Of a DNA stretch of 37,370 nt, positions 8,538-17,356 are shown piece by piece. A model generated the notes under the pieces. That model saw only the letters and a program-made list of their open reading frames with translations, had not been told where the DNA came from and ran no database searches. Both the position numbers and the translations under genes were made by a program. Each line of letters starts with the position of its first letter. The stretch's first letter is position 1. The DNA comes from Myxococcales bacterium (GTDB lineage: Bacteria; Myxococcota_A; Polyangia; Fen-1088), in NCBI GenBank assembly GCA_003158735.1, contig PMLB01000326.1, positions 1 through 37,370 of the forward strand, read 5' to 3'.

Positions 8538-9937
8538 GGAGAGTAGCTGGGCAGTTCGAGGACGTAGCTATCGACGGACGTGCCGTTGCCCCAATCACTG
8601 GCGAACACCGCCCGCGTGCCGCTTGGGCTGGGAACCGTGTGCGCCTCAGCCCAGTAGCCGAGCACGGAGTTGTTCTTGCCCCAGCTGCGATGCCTTCCCA
8701 CGCGACAGACCACGCCCGTGTTGGTGTCGGCGATGAGGTTCTCCAGCCCGAGCAGGGTCTTCCCCTGGAGTCCCGCACTGTCGTCTGGCACGGTCGACAC
8801 GAAGATCCAGCCCGGCCGCTTGTACGCCATCGCCGAGATGTGGCCGTCGGGCGGATATGGCCAACCGGTCTTGGGTCCGATGACCGCGCCGCCGGTGCCA
8901 TCGGTCATATCCCAGGTCACCAGGATCCCTACGTTGCTCAGTGGGTCGTCGTTGCCGTCGTCGTAAACCGCGCCGTTCCAGGTGTCGTGCCCACTTGCCA
9001 GCCGTCCCAAAGAGGCATGATTGTCGGGCACCTGCAACCCCAGGGAGCGGACCAGATTGAGGTTGGCGTCCAGAACCTGTCCGCTGCCGGCCTCAAGGTA
9101 GGCCAGCGTGCCGCTGGGCGCGACCTGCGACGGCGGTGTTCCGCTGATTGGCTTTGGTCCGAGCACGGAATCAGTGGAGCTGTCGTAGATGAACATCTGC
9201 TTTCCGCAATAGAGGCCAAGACGATGGGAATCCCAAGAAGTGAACATCGGGTCGTCGCCGTTGCTGACCGAGTCTGAGCCGCATAGTCCGCTGAAGCTGT
9301 GCAGCTTGTCCTGCGTCCCGGCGTTGACGTGATAGCGGATGAATTCCTGATCGTCGACGTAATAGAGAATGTCTGGATCGGAAGTGTCCCAGTAGACTTG
9401 CTCGATGTCGGCGGGATTGATGTCGAGGGACCGAAGCAGCTTGTAGGTCTTGCCGTCGTAGAGCTGATGCCCTGCACCGCCGGCGACGCTGTAGAGAATC
9501 AGCAGAGATTCATCTGCGTTCCAGGCGGAGATGGTCGTGTACATGGGAACGATCGCGGCGTCGGCACCCGAGCCCGCGACCGCAGTGATGCGCCGGATCT
9601 TGGTCCCGAACTCGGCATCGATGACCGTCGCCCCCACCGCAGGTTTGGCCAGCGCGGTCATGGGGTGCGGATCCTTGTCCGTGATCATCCCGGCGCAAAG
9701 ATCGGGCAGACTACTGCTGCCACCCTGGCCGCTCACGACGCTGCTGCCTCCGCCGCTCGCAACGCTGCCAGCTCGGCTACCCGCTGCGCTGCCACCTTGG
9801 CCGCCCGCTGCGCTGCCACCCTGACCACCCGCGACGCTGCCACCGACACCATTCTGCCCGCCACTCGCCGCCGTTCCGGCAGATCCGCTGCAGGCGGCGA
9901 GTAGGGTGATGACCAGACCAAGAGCCAGCCGTGCCAT
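8534..9937 (-). CDS. Lipoprotein with Gly-rich stalk and beta-propeller-like domain
   Basis: The 467-residue product starts at the ATG at 9937. A signal peptide ends in L-A-A-C16. Residues about 18-72 are a Gly/Ala/Ser-rich stalk of G-G-Q-G-G-S-A-A-type units. The rest (about 80-467) is a series of short beta-rich blades with motifs such as W-N-A-D-E-S-L-L and S-P-S-G-T-R-A-V-F-A-S-D-W. These resemble WD40-like/TolB-type propellers, in which an aromatic-Asp/Ser-Gly pattern recurs. I see no catalytic motif. It is 39 bp downstream of another exported protein on the same strand, probably in one transcript. Surface binding of a polymer or protein is plausible but unproven. Confidence 0.82.
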   Translation of the reverse strand: MARLALGLVITLLAACSGSAGTAASGGQNGVGGSVAGGQGGSAAGGQGGSAAGSRAGSVASGGGSSVVSGQGGSSSLPDLCAGMITDKDPHPMTALAKPAVGATVIDAEFGTKIRRITAVAGSGADAAIVPMYTTISAWNADESLLILYSVAGGAGHQLYDGKTYKLLRSLDINPADIEQVYWDTSDPDILYYVDDQEFIRYHVNAGTQDKLHSFSGLCGSDSVSNGDDPMFTSWDSHRLGLYCGKQMFIYDSSTDSVLGPKPISGTPPSQVAPSGTLAYLEAGSGQVLDANLNLVRSLGLQVPDNHASLGRLASGHDTWNGAVYDDGNDDPLSNVGILVTWDMTDGTGGAVIGPKTGWPYPPDGHISAMAYKRPGWIFVSTVPDDSAGLQGKTLLGLENLIADTNTGVVCRVGRHRSWGKNNSVLGYWAEAHTVPSPSGTRAVFASDWGNGTSVDSYVLELPSYSP

Positions 9938-9976
9938 GGCTGGTACGATATCACTTTGCCGTGAATCGCTGCTGAA

Positions 9977-10915
9977 CTAGCGTCTGCGCCGGCGGGCCAG
10001 CGTGACGACCACACCGAACAGACCCGCCAGAAGCCAGGGACCGAGGGCTTTGGCCGAAAGCCAGCCGCCCACTGCGCAGCCGCTGCTGTCGCTCGGCTTG
10101 ACGTCGCTGCCGCTTGTGCCACCAGCGGCGCCCGTGGCTGCCATGCCGGATCCGCCCATCGCAAAATTTCCGCCTGCAGGAGGGGCTGAGGTGACGACGC
10201 TCTGTCCGCCGGTCCCGCCCGCGGCGGGAGCCGAGGCCACTGCACTCTGCCCGCCGGTCCCGCCCGCAGCGGGAGCCGAGGCCACTGCACTCTGCCCGCC
10301 TGTCCCGCCCGCAGCGGGAGCCGAGGCCACTGCACTCTGCCCGCCGGTCCCGCCCGCAGCAAGAGCCCCGCCCTGTCCGCCCGTCGCGCTGGCGTCAAGC
10401 GCCGCTGGCGTGCTGGCGTCGGGTCCAGGAGCGGGAGGAGAATAGGGAAGGCAGCCGCCCGCGTTTGATCCGCCGTCGGGGATAGGAGGCAACGGCCAGA
10501 TGGTGGGGCTGAGAACGTTCAGAATTTCTGAAGGGACGGGAGCCCCGTCGCCCTTGAGCCGACACCATAGCTCGGTATAGGCCGAGGCGCCCCATGTCTT
10601 GCAGACCTTGCTGTAGCAGTAGGGCGAAAGCAGCGGGCTACACCGGCCGAAATTATTATAGTCCGCCGCGCAGGCCAGGCACTCCGACGTCGCAGTCTGC
10701 TTGTTGGCAAGGGTGCAAGTCTCGACGTAGCCATCCGGGGGAGGTACGTCCGCCCGAGCCGCGCCGGCCAGAGTCAGAGAGCCGGCCGCGGCCAGCGCGA
10801 GACCGAAGTACCAAATCTTCGTCGCACGCCCTGTGCCCGCGAGCAAGCGCACGAGAGAGCGCCTCAGTTGCCGGTCGGGATTCAGAACTGACACCGATGG
10901 CTTCGCTGTTTTCAT
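9977..10915 (-). CDS. Secreted protein with Gly-rich repeats and MYXO-CTERM-like tail
   Basis: The 312-residue product is taken from the ATG at 10915, with GAGG seven bases upstream; a TTG four codons earlier is the alternative. A basic N-region and hydrophobic stretch (about 33-54) form a long signal peptide ending near A-R-A-D. A Cys-rich segment follows (about 60-135, eight or more Cys). Next comes a run of 15-residue repeats, A-A-G-G-T-G-G-Q-S-A-V-A-S-A-P. The end reads S-G-C-A-V-G-G, a membrane segment (about 288-304) and R-R-R-R-R. A Cys just before a membrane segment and terminal Arg cluster is the layout of the MYXO-CTERM surface-sorting tag, so the protein is probably processed and anchored at the cell surface. 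The function of the Cys-rich head is unknown. Confidence 0.82.
   Translation of the reverse strand: MKTAKPSVSVLNPDRQLRRSLVRLLAGTGRATKIWYFGLALAAAGSLTLAGAARADVPPPDGYVETCTLANKQTATSECLACAADYNNFGRCSPLLSPYCYSKVCKTWGASAYTELWCRLKGDGAPVPSEILNVLSPTIWPLPPIPDGGSNAGGCLPYSPPAPGPDASTPAALDASATGGQGGALAAGGTGGQSAVASAPAAGGTGGQSAVASAPAAGGTGGQSAVASAPAAGGTGGQSVVTSAPPAGGNFAMGGSGMAATGAAGGTSGSDVKPSDSSGCAVGGWLSAKALGPWLLAGLFGVVVTLARRRRR
10186..10365 (-). repeat. 45-bp in-frame tandem repeat, four units
   Basis: Units start at 10186, 10231, 10276 and 10321, read on the plus strand. The middle units are almost identical; the first and last have diverged. Each codes for 15 residues of the Gly-rich linker of the protein at 9977-10915. 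This is a coding minisatellite, not a CRISPR array. Confidence 0.88.
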
Positions 10916-11182
10916 TGGCCGCCTCAAAGATCAGGCTTTAAGCATCCCTCCGGCCTTCTCGCTCTGTCAACCAAAACACTCGTTGTTCCGTGCGTGAGCT
11001 GTGTCCTCGATCACAGGAAACTCTGCTGCCGCTTCGTCAGCACGCCTCCTCGGCAAGCTTGAGTGATGGCCCGGCAATTTGTAAGATCCCCTAACCAATG
11101 GCCCCTGTAGCGAAATCTGTCGGCCCGTGCCCCTGTGGCGGCGGGGGCCAGCGGCTTTTGCAGCCGGCCGGAATATTCGCGC

Positions 11183-13360
11183 ATGCCTGAGAACACGCCG
11201 AGCTATCCCTTCCTGGACCCAGAGCTTCCCCTCGACGAGCGCGTCCAGGATCTGGTGTCACGGCTGACCCTGGCGGAAAAGGCCCAGCAGATGCTGCACG
11301 CCGCGCCCGCGATCCCGCGCCTGGGCGTGCCCGCATACAACTGGTGGAACGAGGGCCTGCACGGAGTGGCGCGGGCTGGAATTGCTACGGTCTTTCCCCA
11401 GGCCATCGGCCTGGCTGCCATGTGGGATGCCCAGCGCCTGCACGCGGTGGCGGCGGCCATTGCCAACGAGGCGCGCGCCAAGCACCACGAATACGCGCGC
11501 AAAGGCGACCGCGGCCTGTACAAGGGTCTCACGCTTTGGGCGCCCAACATCAACATATTCCGCGACCCGCGCTGGGGACGCGGACACGAGACCTACGGCG
11601 AATGCCCGTTTCTCACCTCGCGTCTGGCAGTGGCCTTTTGCCGCGGCTTGCAGGGCGACGATCCAAAGTACTTGAAGACGGTGGCCACGCCCAAGCACTT
11701 TGCGGTCCACAGCGGGCCCGAGGGCCTGCGCCACAGCTTCGACGCGGTGGTCAGCCAGAAGGACCTGCGCGAAACCTACCTGCCCGCTTTCCACGCCTGT
11801 ATCACCGAGGCCAAGGCCGAAAGCATCATGGCCGCCTACAACCGCACCAACGGCGAGCCTTGCTGCGGCAGCCCCACGCTCTTGCGCCGAATCTTGCGCG
11901 AGGAATGGGGCTTTGGCGGTTTCGTGGTCAGCGACTGCTGGGCCGTTCAGGATTTCCACGAGAGCCACCGGGTGACCAACAGCTTCGCGGAATCGGCGGC
12001 ACTGGCGGTGCACTCGGGCTGTGACCTCAACTGCGGCTGCGCCTACAGTCACATTCCCGCTGCGGTGGCCGCTGGGCTTCTGCGCGAGGAGGATCTCGAC
12101 ACCAGTCTGCGCCGGCTGTTCCGCGCCCGCATGCGCCTGGGCCTGTTCGATCCGCCCGAGCGCGTGCCCTACGCGTCCACCCCCTACGAGACCAACGACT
12201 GCGACCAACACCGAGCCCTGGCCCGCGCCACGGCCTCGGCGTCGATGGTCTTGCTGAAGAACGACCATGGGCTCCTGCCACTGCGCAAGGACCTGCGCAG
12301 CATCGCGGTCATCGGTCCCAATGCCTACGACCATCACGTGCTTTGCGCCAACTACAGCGGAACTCCGTCGCGCGCGGTGACGCCACTGGAGGGGATCCGC
12401 GCTGCGGTTTCAGCGCAAACCAAGGTGTGGTACGCCCCAGGTTGCAAGCGACAGGGGACCGAGACCGATGGCCTGGACTGCGCCGGGCACCTGGCTGAAG
12501 CGGTGAGCATTGCCGAACGCGCCGACGCGGTCGTACTTTGCCTAGGACTGTCCGCCGAGATAGAGGGCGAGCAAGGGGATGCGGGCAACTCGGAGGCCGC
12601 AGGGGACAAAGTGGACCTGGAGTTGTCGGGCTTGCAGCCGCGTTTGCTGGAAAGCATCGTGGCCCTGGAAAAGCCCACGGTGCTGGTGGTCATCTCGGGC
12701 AGCGCGCTCAATCTTGCGTGGGCCCACGACCATGTGGGCGCCATCGTCCAGGCCTTCTATCCCGGCCAAGAAGCGGGCAGCGCTCTGGCCGACGTCCTCT
12801 TTGGTGACGTCAGTCCCGCGGGCCGCCTTCCCATCACATTTCCGCGCTCCCTGGCGGACGTTCCTGATTTCAAGGATTACAGCATGAAGGGGCGCAGCTA
12901 CCGCTATCTGGAAAAGCCACCCCTCTATCCCTTTGGCTACGGCCTTTCCTACACGCGTTTTCACTACCAAGACATTGCGGTATCGCCAGCGCCAGTTCCA
13001 GCCGGTGCCAGCGCGTCCGTATCTGTCACGGTCAAGAACATAGGCAGCCGGCCGGGAGACGAGGTCGTGCAACTCTACCTGGCAGATCTGGAGGCTTCGT
13101 GTCGCGTGCCCCGCCACGACCTGCGCGGCTTTGCCCGTGTGCACCTTCTGCCGGGCGAGACCCGGCGAGTTTCTTTCGAGCTTTCTCCGCGCGATCTTTC
13201 GCTCATCGACGAGCGCGGCCGCCGCGTGCTGGAACCGGGCCGCTTCTGTGTCAGCGTGGGCGGCAGCCAGCCCGATGCGCGCAGCCAAGAGCTGACCGGG
13301 CAATCGCCTCTGTCGGTCGAGTTCGACCTGTTGGGCCAGACCGTCGAGCTGCCGTACTAG
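11183..13360 (+). CDS. Glycoside hydrolase family 3 (beta-xylosidase/beta-glucosidase type)
   Basis: The 725-residue product is taken from the ATG at 11183 (M-P-E-N-T); an upstream ATG at 11135 would add 16 residues with no domain content. The N-terminal GH3 barrel includes W-N-E-G-L-H (55-60), the K171-H172 pair and the nucleophile motif V-V-S-D251-C-W-A. The C-terminal alpha/beta sandwich has G-L-S-A-E-I-E-G-E, where the acid/base Glu normally lies in xylosidase-like members. A fibronectin-III-like domain follows at about 640-710. There is no signal peptide, so the enzyme probably acts inside the cell on imported oligosaccharides. The overall pattern is closest to xylan 1,4-beta-xylosidases; exact sugar specificity cannot be read from sequence. 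Confidence 0.93.
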   Translation: MPENTPSYPFLDPELPLDERVQDLVSRLTLAEKAQQMLHAAPAIPRLGVPAYNWWNEGLHGVARAGIATVFPQAIGLAAMWDAQRLHAVAAAIANEARAKHHEYARKGDRGLYKGLTLWAPNINIFRDPRWGRGHETYGECPFLTSRLAVAFCRGLQGDDPKYLKTVATPKHFAVHSGPEGLRHSFDAVVSQKDLRETYLPAFHACITEAKAESIMAAYNRTNGEPCCGSPTLLRRILREEWGFGGFVVSDCWAVQDFHESHRVTNSFAESAALAVHSGCDLNCGCAYSHIPAAVAAGLLREEDLDTSLRRLFRARMRLGLFDPPERVPYASTPYETNDCDQHRALARATASASMVLLKNDHGLLPLRKDLRSIAVIGPNAYDHHVLCANYSGTPSRAVTPLEGIRAAVSAQTKVWYAPGCKRQGTETDGLDCAGHLAEAVSIAERADAVVLCLGLSAEIEGEQGDAGNSEAAGDKVDLELSGLQPRLLESIVALEKPTVLVVISGSALNLAWAHDHVGAIVQAFYPGQEAGSALADVLFGDVSPAGRLPITFPRSLADVPDFKDYSMKGRSYRYLEKPPLYPFGYGLSYTRFHYQDIAVSPAPVPAGASASVSVTVKNIGSRPGDEVVQLYLADLEASCRVPRHDLRGFARVHLLPGETRRVSFELSPRDLSLIDERGRRVLEPGRFCVSVGGSQPDARSQELTGQSPLSVEFDLLGQTVELPY

Positions 13361-13589
13361 CCACCGACGCGCAGATCCTGCGCGGGCGTGACGCCCAACT
13401 GAATTTGCGCCCGCTGTTTGAAACGAGACGCGGCCTGTGGAATCAAACCGGACGATGTGACCAGGCTGAAGAGAAAGGGCTTAGGTTTTGCCAGCGGCTG
13501 CCGATGTCACCAGAACGGGAGGATCAGTTGACATCTATGAGTCGAACGAACTGCGTCTGCCTGAACGCTCGCAGCCTCGGAGCTACGCC

Positions 13590-14066
13590 ATGAGCGACCT
13601 CGTGCCGCACATTCGCGTGGTGGCTGCCGTGATCGAGCAACAGGGGAGATTCCTCATCACCCAACGGCGTATCACGGCTGTGCTCGCTGGCTTGTGGGAA
13701 TTTCCAAGTGGCAAGGTCGAGACGGGCGAGACCGACGAGGCCGCGCTACGCCGGGAGCTGCAGGAGCGCGTCGGCGTCGATGTGAATGTTGGAGGATCCA
13801 CCGCACACCGCACCCACCGCTACGACGGCTACGTCGTCGAGTTGGTTCTCTATCGAGCCAGCATTGCGCCTAGCCAAGAACCGCGCCCGATTCGCGTGGC
13901 GGATGTGCGCTGGGTGGCGCCCCAGGAGTTGGAGAACTACGCCTTTCCCCCGGCCGACCAGGCCACCACCGATTTGCTTCTCGGGATCAACCGCGACACG
14001 TGTATGTTTCGGCCCGCCAATGTGAGGGCCGCGCGCGAGCAGACACTCCAGTCTGAAACACACTAG
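13590..14066 (+). CDS. Nudix hydrolase, MutT-like
   Basis: The 158-residue product starts at the ATG at 13590; the frame extends upstream but without family sequence. The Nudix box spans about residues 43-65, G-K-V-E-T-G-E-T-D-E through R-E-L-Q-E-R-V-G-V. In the consensus REUxEExGU the second of the paired Glu is Arg here. That position is a metal ligand in E. coli MutT, so activity may be altered. The rest fits the MutT/(d)NTP pyrophosphohydrolase branch: a Q-R-R stretch, then L-W-E-F-P-S-G-K, and a C-terminal F-P-P-A-D-Q similar to the F-P-P-A-N of MutT. The likely role is removal of damaged nucleotides, with moderate certainty given the Arg. Confidence 0.87.
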   Translation: MSDLVPHIRVVAAVIEQQGRFLITQRRITAVLAGLWEFPSGKVETGETDEAALRRELQERVGVDVNVGGSTAHRTHRYDGYVVELVLYRASIAPSQEPRPIRVADVRWVAPQELENYAFPPADQATTDLLLGINRDTCMFRPANVRAAREQTLQSETH

Positions 14067-14175
14067 CAGCCCCAGCTGCCGCGACCCTGAAGGCGTGACT
14101 GCGGTTGAGTTCCGTGTGGGTTTCCTGAACTGACCCTTTGCCCGGTGGGGCGTTCGGGGTAAAAAGCGGGCGGCC

Positions 14176-16029
14176 ATGCGGAACGCGACCGCCAAGAAGA
14201 AGCCCAGGCCATCGGGCCGAGCTGCAGCCAAAGGCGGCGAGCGCACGCCACCGGCGCCGGTGCCCGAGTCGCGTTGGGTCGCGCTCGGCTGGTGGCCCGC
14301 CGTCATCTTGACCTGCTGGTCCTTTGGTTTCACCACCATGCAGGGCTCGGATCTGTGGTGGCACCTAGCCGGCGGCAACTGGATCGCGCAGACCCACACT
14401 CTCCACTTCACCGAGCCCTTTTCCTTCACCTGCCACGGCCATCCCTGGTTCCATGCCGAATGGCTGTCGGACATCGTCTTTCACACCTGGGCCAAGCTCT
14501 TCAGCCTGGCTGGCTTGGTCTGGTGGAAGTGGGGCATGCTGGTCGCCACCTTCGGCCTGCTCTTTCGTCTGCTGCGGCAGATCTGCGGCCGCTCGGGAAG
14601 CGCCTACCTGGCAGTGCTGGCCGGCATCGCAGTGGGAGCGCCTTTCTTCGACATCCGCCCTCAGCTCTATACCTTCCTGGGTTTTGTCGTGGTTCTGTCT
14701 TTCGCGCTGCCCTTGTCGCGCAGGCTGTGGATCCTTCCCCTGGTCTTCCTGCTGTGGGCGAACCTGCACAGCGGCTTCTTGCTCGGATTGGTCACGTTGG
14801 TTGGGGTTCTGGCTCTTTCGTACTTCTACCGCGAGACTCCCCGCCGCGCGGTCTACCTCGCGCTGGCGTGCCTGCTCGCCTGTTTCGTGAATGGCAACGG
14901 GACCGACGCCATACTTTGGCCCCTTCGATTTGCCCAAGAAAGCAGTTCGCCTTTTCTGCGCATAGCCGAGTGGTTGCCCCCCTGGGAACCGGGAGGCATC
15001 CGAAGCAGCCTGTACTACCCTTCGATTGCCGTCTTCGTCGTGTCTGTTTTGATCGTGGTGGGTTCGGGCGCCTACCGACGACAGCCCCGCCTCACCCTGT
15101 CCAGCATTGCCATCGGGCTGATCACCTTCGTCCTGTCCATTAGAAGCCGCCGCTTCATCCCTCTCTTCGGCATCGCGCAGAGTCTGCTGCTGGCTCCGGC
15201 GCTGGCGGTGGTGTTTTCGTCGCTGCGCTCGCGCCTGGTGCGCCGTCTGCCCTGGCTCGACCGACCCCGCGTCTGGTCCATCGCCCTGCCGGTGGCGGCC
15301 TTGGTCTGGGGCGGCTGGCAGCTGGCGCCCTATCCACTTTCTCGCAACGCTTTCCTCTACCTGACCGCCGAGGACACCTTCCCCGTGGAGGCGATGAATC
15401 TCATCGAGGCCAACCACATCGAGGGCAAGGTCTTCAACTTCTACAACTGGGGTGGCTACATCGACTTGCGAACCCAGGGACGCCTGCAGGTCTTCATCGA
15501 CGGCCGCGCCGGAACGGCGTTTGACGAAAAAACCTACCGGCAGTACCTGGCGGTGCTGGGCATGTACAACCGATGGGAGGAAGTGGTGTGGGCCTCGGGC
15601 GCGGATTACGTGCTGTGGCCGCAACACAGCCCGAGACAGGTTGAACAGCTGCGCAAGTCCGGGCGCTGGCGCGTGCTCTACTTCGACCACGTGGCGACCT
15701 TACTGGTCCGCGCGGAACGTCCCCAGGCAGACGCGCTGGTGCCCACGCCCGATTCGCCCTGGCGGGACCTGGCTTTGGGCTGGTCGAGCATGCGCACCCG
15801 CGACTACCTCACCGCCGCAGGCCAGTTCGAGCGAGCCCTGCAACGCATGCCCAACCTGCGCGCGGCCTGTGAAGGGCTCGCCGACGGGCAATCTCTGTCG
15901 GGCCGACTGGCCGAGGCCGAAGGCACGGTCGACCGCTGTCAGCGCATGTTCCCGGATCCGGGGCGCCGCGAGCAGCTCCGCGGAGTCTTCGAGAAACGGG
16001 CCCGCACTTCCAGCGGTCCCAGACCGTAG
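14176..16029 (+). CDS. Polytopic GT-C-like membrane protein with C-terminal TPR-like tail
   Basis: The 617-residue product starts at the ATG at 14176. A basic Ala/Pro-rich cytoplasmic head (1-35) is followed by about ten membrane segments to about residue 400. The first outer loop has D-L-W-W-H-L-A-G-G-N-W-I and then W-F-H-A-E-W-L-S-D. These resemble the acidic-loop region of GT-C membrane glycosyltransferases that use polyprenyl-phosphate sugars. After the membrane part comes a soluble domain with F-N-F-Y-N-W-G-G-Y (about 417-425) and F-I-D-G-R-A-G-T. The tail (about 530-600) looks like one or two TPR units. Similar proteins are annotated only as hypothetical, so the GT-C assignment is inferred from topology and loop motifs. 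Confidence 0.75.
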   Translation: MRNATAKKKPRPSGRAAAKGGERTPPAPVPESRWVALGWWPAVILTCWSFGFTTMQGSDLWWHLAGGNWIAQTHTLHFTEPFSFTCHGHPWFHAEWLSDIVFHTWAKLFSLAGLVWWKWGMLVATFGLLFRLLRQICGRSGSAYLAVLAGIAVGAPFFDIRPQLYTFLGFVVVLSFALPLSRRLWILPLVFLLWANLHSGFLLGLVTLVGVLALSYFYRETPRRAVYLALACLLACFVNGNGTDAILWPLRFAQESSSPFLRIAEWLPPWEPGGIRSSLYYPSIAVFVVSVLIVVGSGAYRRQPRLTLSSIAIGLITFVLSIRSRRFIPLFGIAQSLLLAPALAVVFSSLRSRLVRRLPWLDRPRVWSIALPVAALVWGGWQLAPYPLSRNAFLYLTAEDTFPVEAMNLIEANHIEGKVFNFYNWGGYIDLRTQGRLQVFIDGRAGTAFDEKTYRQYLAVLGMYNRWEEVVWASGADYVLWPQHSPRQVEQLRKSGRWRVLYFDHVATLLVRAERPQADALVPTPDSPWRDLALGWSSMRTRDYLTAAGQFERALQRMPNLRAACEGLADGQSLSGRLAEAEGTVDRCQRMFPDPGRREQLRGVFEKRARTSSGPRP

Positions 16030-16034
16030 CGCGG

Positions 16035-16065
16035 GACGAGATCGCGCGAAAAGTGCGACCTCGTC
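16035..16065 (+). terminator. Hairpin between membrane protein and glgC
   Basis: GACGAG (16035-16040) and TCGC (16042-16045) pair with GCGA (16055-16058) and CTCGTC (16060-16065), with one A-C mismatch and a nine-base loop. Only a weak AGTTTG follows, so this is either a poor intrinsic terminator or an attenuator/processing hairpin 25 bases ahead of glgC. Confidence 0.45.
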
Positions 16066-16090
16066 AGTTTGTGCGGTAGATCTTCCCGCA

Positions 16091-17344
16091 ATGGACGACG
16101 TATTGGCAATCATCCTGGGCGGCGGACGCGGGACGCGCCTGTTTCCCCTCACGCTCAAACGCTCGAAGCCGGCGGTTCCCATCGGCGGCAAGTATCGCCT
16201 CATCGACATCCCCATCAGCAACTGCCTCAACGCGGGACTGCGGCACATGTTCGTGCTCACTCAGTTCAACTCGGAAAGCCTCAACACACACATCGCCATG
16301 ACCTACAAGTTCGACGTGTTCTCGTCGGGCTTCGTGACCGTGCTGGCGGCCGAGCAAACCGAAGAAGGCGGCGACTGGTTCCAAGGGACCGCCGATGCGG
16401 TCCGCCAGGGACTGCGCCATATGCGGCGACGATCCGCACGCGATCTGATGATCCTGTCGGGCGACCAGCTCTACAGCATGGACTTCCGCCAGATGCTGCG
16501 CACCCACCGCGAGAGCAATGCCGACGCGACCGTGGCGGTGATCCCCGTGGCCGAGGACCAGGCCACCGGCTTCGGCATCCTCAAGATGGACGCCAGTGGC
16601 CGCATCGTGCGCTTCGACGAGAAGCCAGCGCGCGAACGACTGCCGGCCCTCTCCTCCGACATCCCCGGTCATGGGCCTGGGTACCTGGCCTCGATGGGCA
16701 TCTACATTTTCCGGCGGGAAATCTTGGAGGAGGCAGTTTCCAATCCGCAGCTGGTTGACTTCGGCCGCCACGTCATCCCTCATGCAGTGCCGCGCCAACG
16801 CGTGCACGCCTACGTCTATCGCGGCTACTGGGAAGATGTCGGGACCATCTCGTCCTACTTCCAGGCCAACTTGGCGTTGTGCCAGCCGATTCCGCCCTTT
16901 GATTTCTACGACGGCGCCCGCCCGGTCTACACCAACCCGCGCTTTCTGCCGGCCTCGAAGCTGGAGCATTGTACGGTCCACAACGCTCTCATCTCCGAGG
17001 GCTGTCTCCTGCAGGGCGCGGACATCGACCGCGCCGTCATCGGCATTCGCAGCCGCATCGGCAAGAACGCCCGCATTCGCAACAGCTTGCTCATCGGCGC
17101 CGATAGCTATGAGACGTTGGATGAGATGCGCGCCAGCCAGGAACAGGGCATTCCGCCGGTCGGCATCGGCTCGGATTCGATCATCGAGGGCGCCATCATC
17201 GACAAGAATGCGCGCATCGGCCGCGGCGTCCGCATCGTCAACCAGGCCGGGGTCAAAGAGAAGGATGGGGACGGCTATTTCATCCGCGAGGGAATCGTAG
17301 TCGTTCCCAAGAATGGTATCGTCTCCGACGGCAGCGTCATCTAG
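16091..17344 (+). CDS. glgC: Glucose-1-phosphate adenylyltransferase
   Basis: The 417-residue product starts at the ATG at 16091; the same frame is open far upstream but overlaps the previous gene. It makes ADP-glucose from ATP and glucose-1-phosphate, the committed step of glycogen synthesis. The N-terminal nucleotide-binding motif is G-G-G-R-G-T-R-L-F-P-L-T followed by K-R-S-K-P-A-V-P. Other landmarks are G-T-A-D-A-V, the sugar-binding region R-F-D-E-K-P, and Y-W-E-D-V-G-T. The C-terminal part is the left-handed beta-helix (hexapeptide repeats with I-G-x-x-A-x-I patterns). Length is normal for the family. It is followed after 12 bp by an oxidoreductase gene. No other glg genes are present in the window. 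Confidence 0.96.
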   Translation: MDDVLAIILGGGRGTRLFPLTLKRSKPAVPIGGKYRLIDIPISNCLNAGLRHMFVLTQFNSESLNTHIAMTYKFDVFSSGFVTVLAAEQTEEGGDWFQGTADAVRQGLRHMRRRSARDLMILSGDQLYSMDFRQMLRTHRESNADATVAVIPVAEDQATGFGILKMDASGRIVRFDEKPARERLPALSSDIPGHGPGYLASMGIYIFRREILEEAVSNPQLVDFGRHVIPHAVPRQRVHAYVYRGYWEDVGTISSYFQANLALCQPIPPFDFYDGARPVYTNPRFLPASKLEHCTVHNALISEGCLLQGADIDRAVIGIRSRIGKNARIRNSLLIGADSYETLDEMRASQEQGIPPVGIGSDSIIEGAIIDKNARIGRGVRIVNQAGVKEKDGDGYFIREGIVVVPKNGIVSDGSVI

Positions 17345-17356
17345 GAGGCGCACACC

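Noticed and set aside
10186-10365. Regular 45-bp repeats that could suggest a CRISPR array
   Set aside because: They are continuous without spacers, in frame, and encode a Gly-rich linker.
13528-13533. Consensus -35 box TTGACA ahead of the Nudix gene
   Set aside because: No -10-like hexamer is found 16-18 bp downstream.
15452-16090. Long upstream extension of the glgC frame
   Set aside because: It overlaps the membrane protein gene in another frame, is Arg/Ser/Pro-rich, and lies before the conserved start M-D-D-V-L-A-I-I-L.
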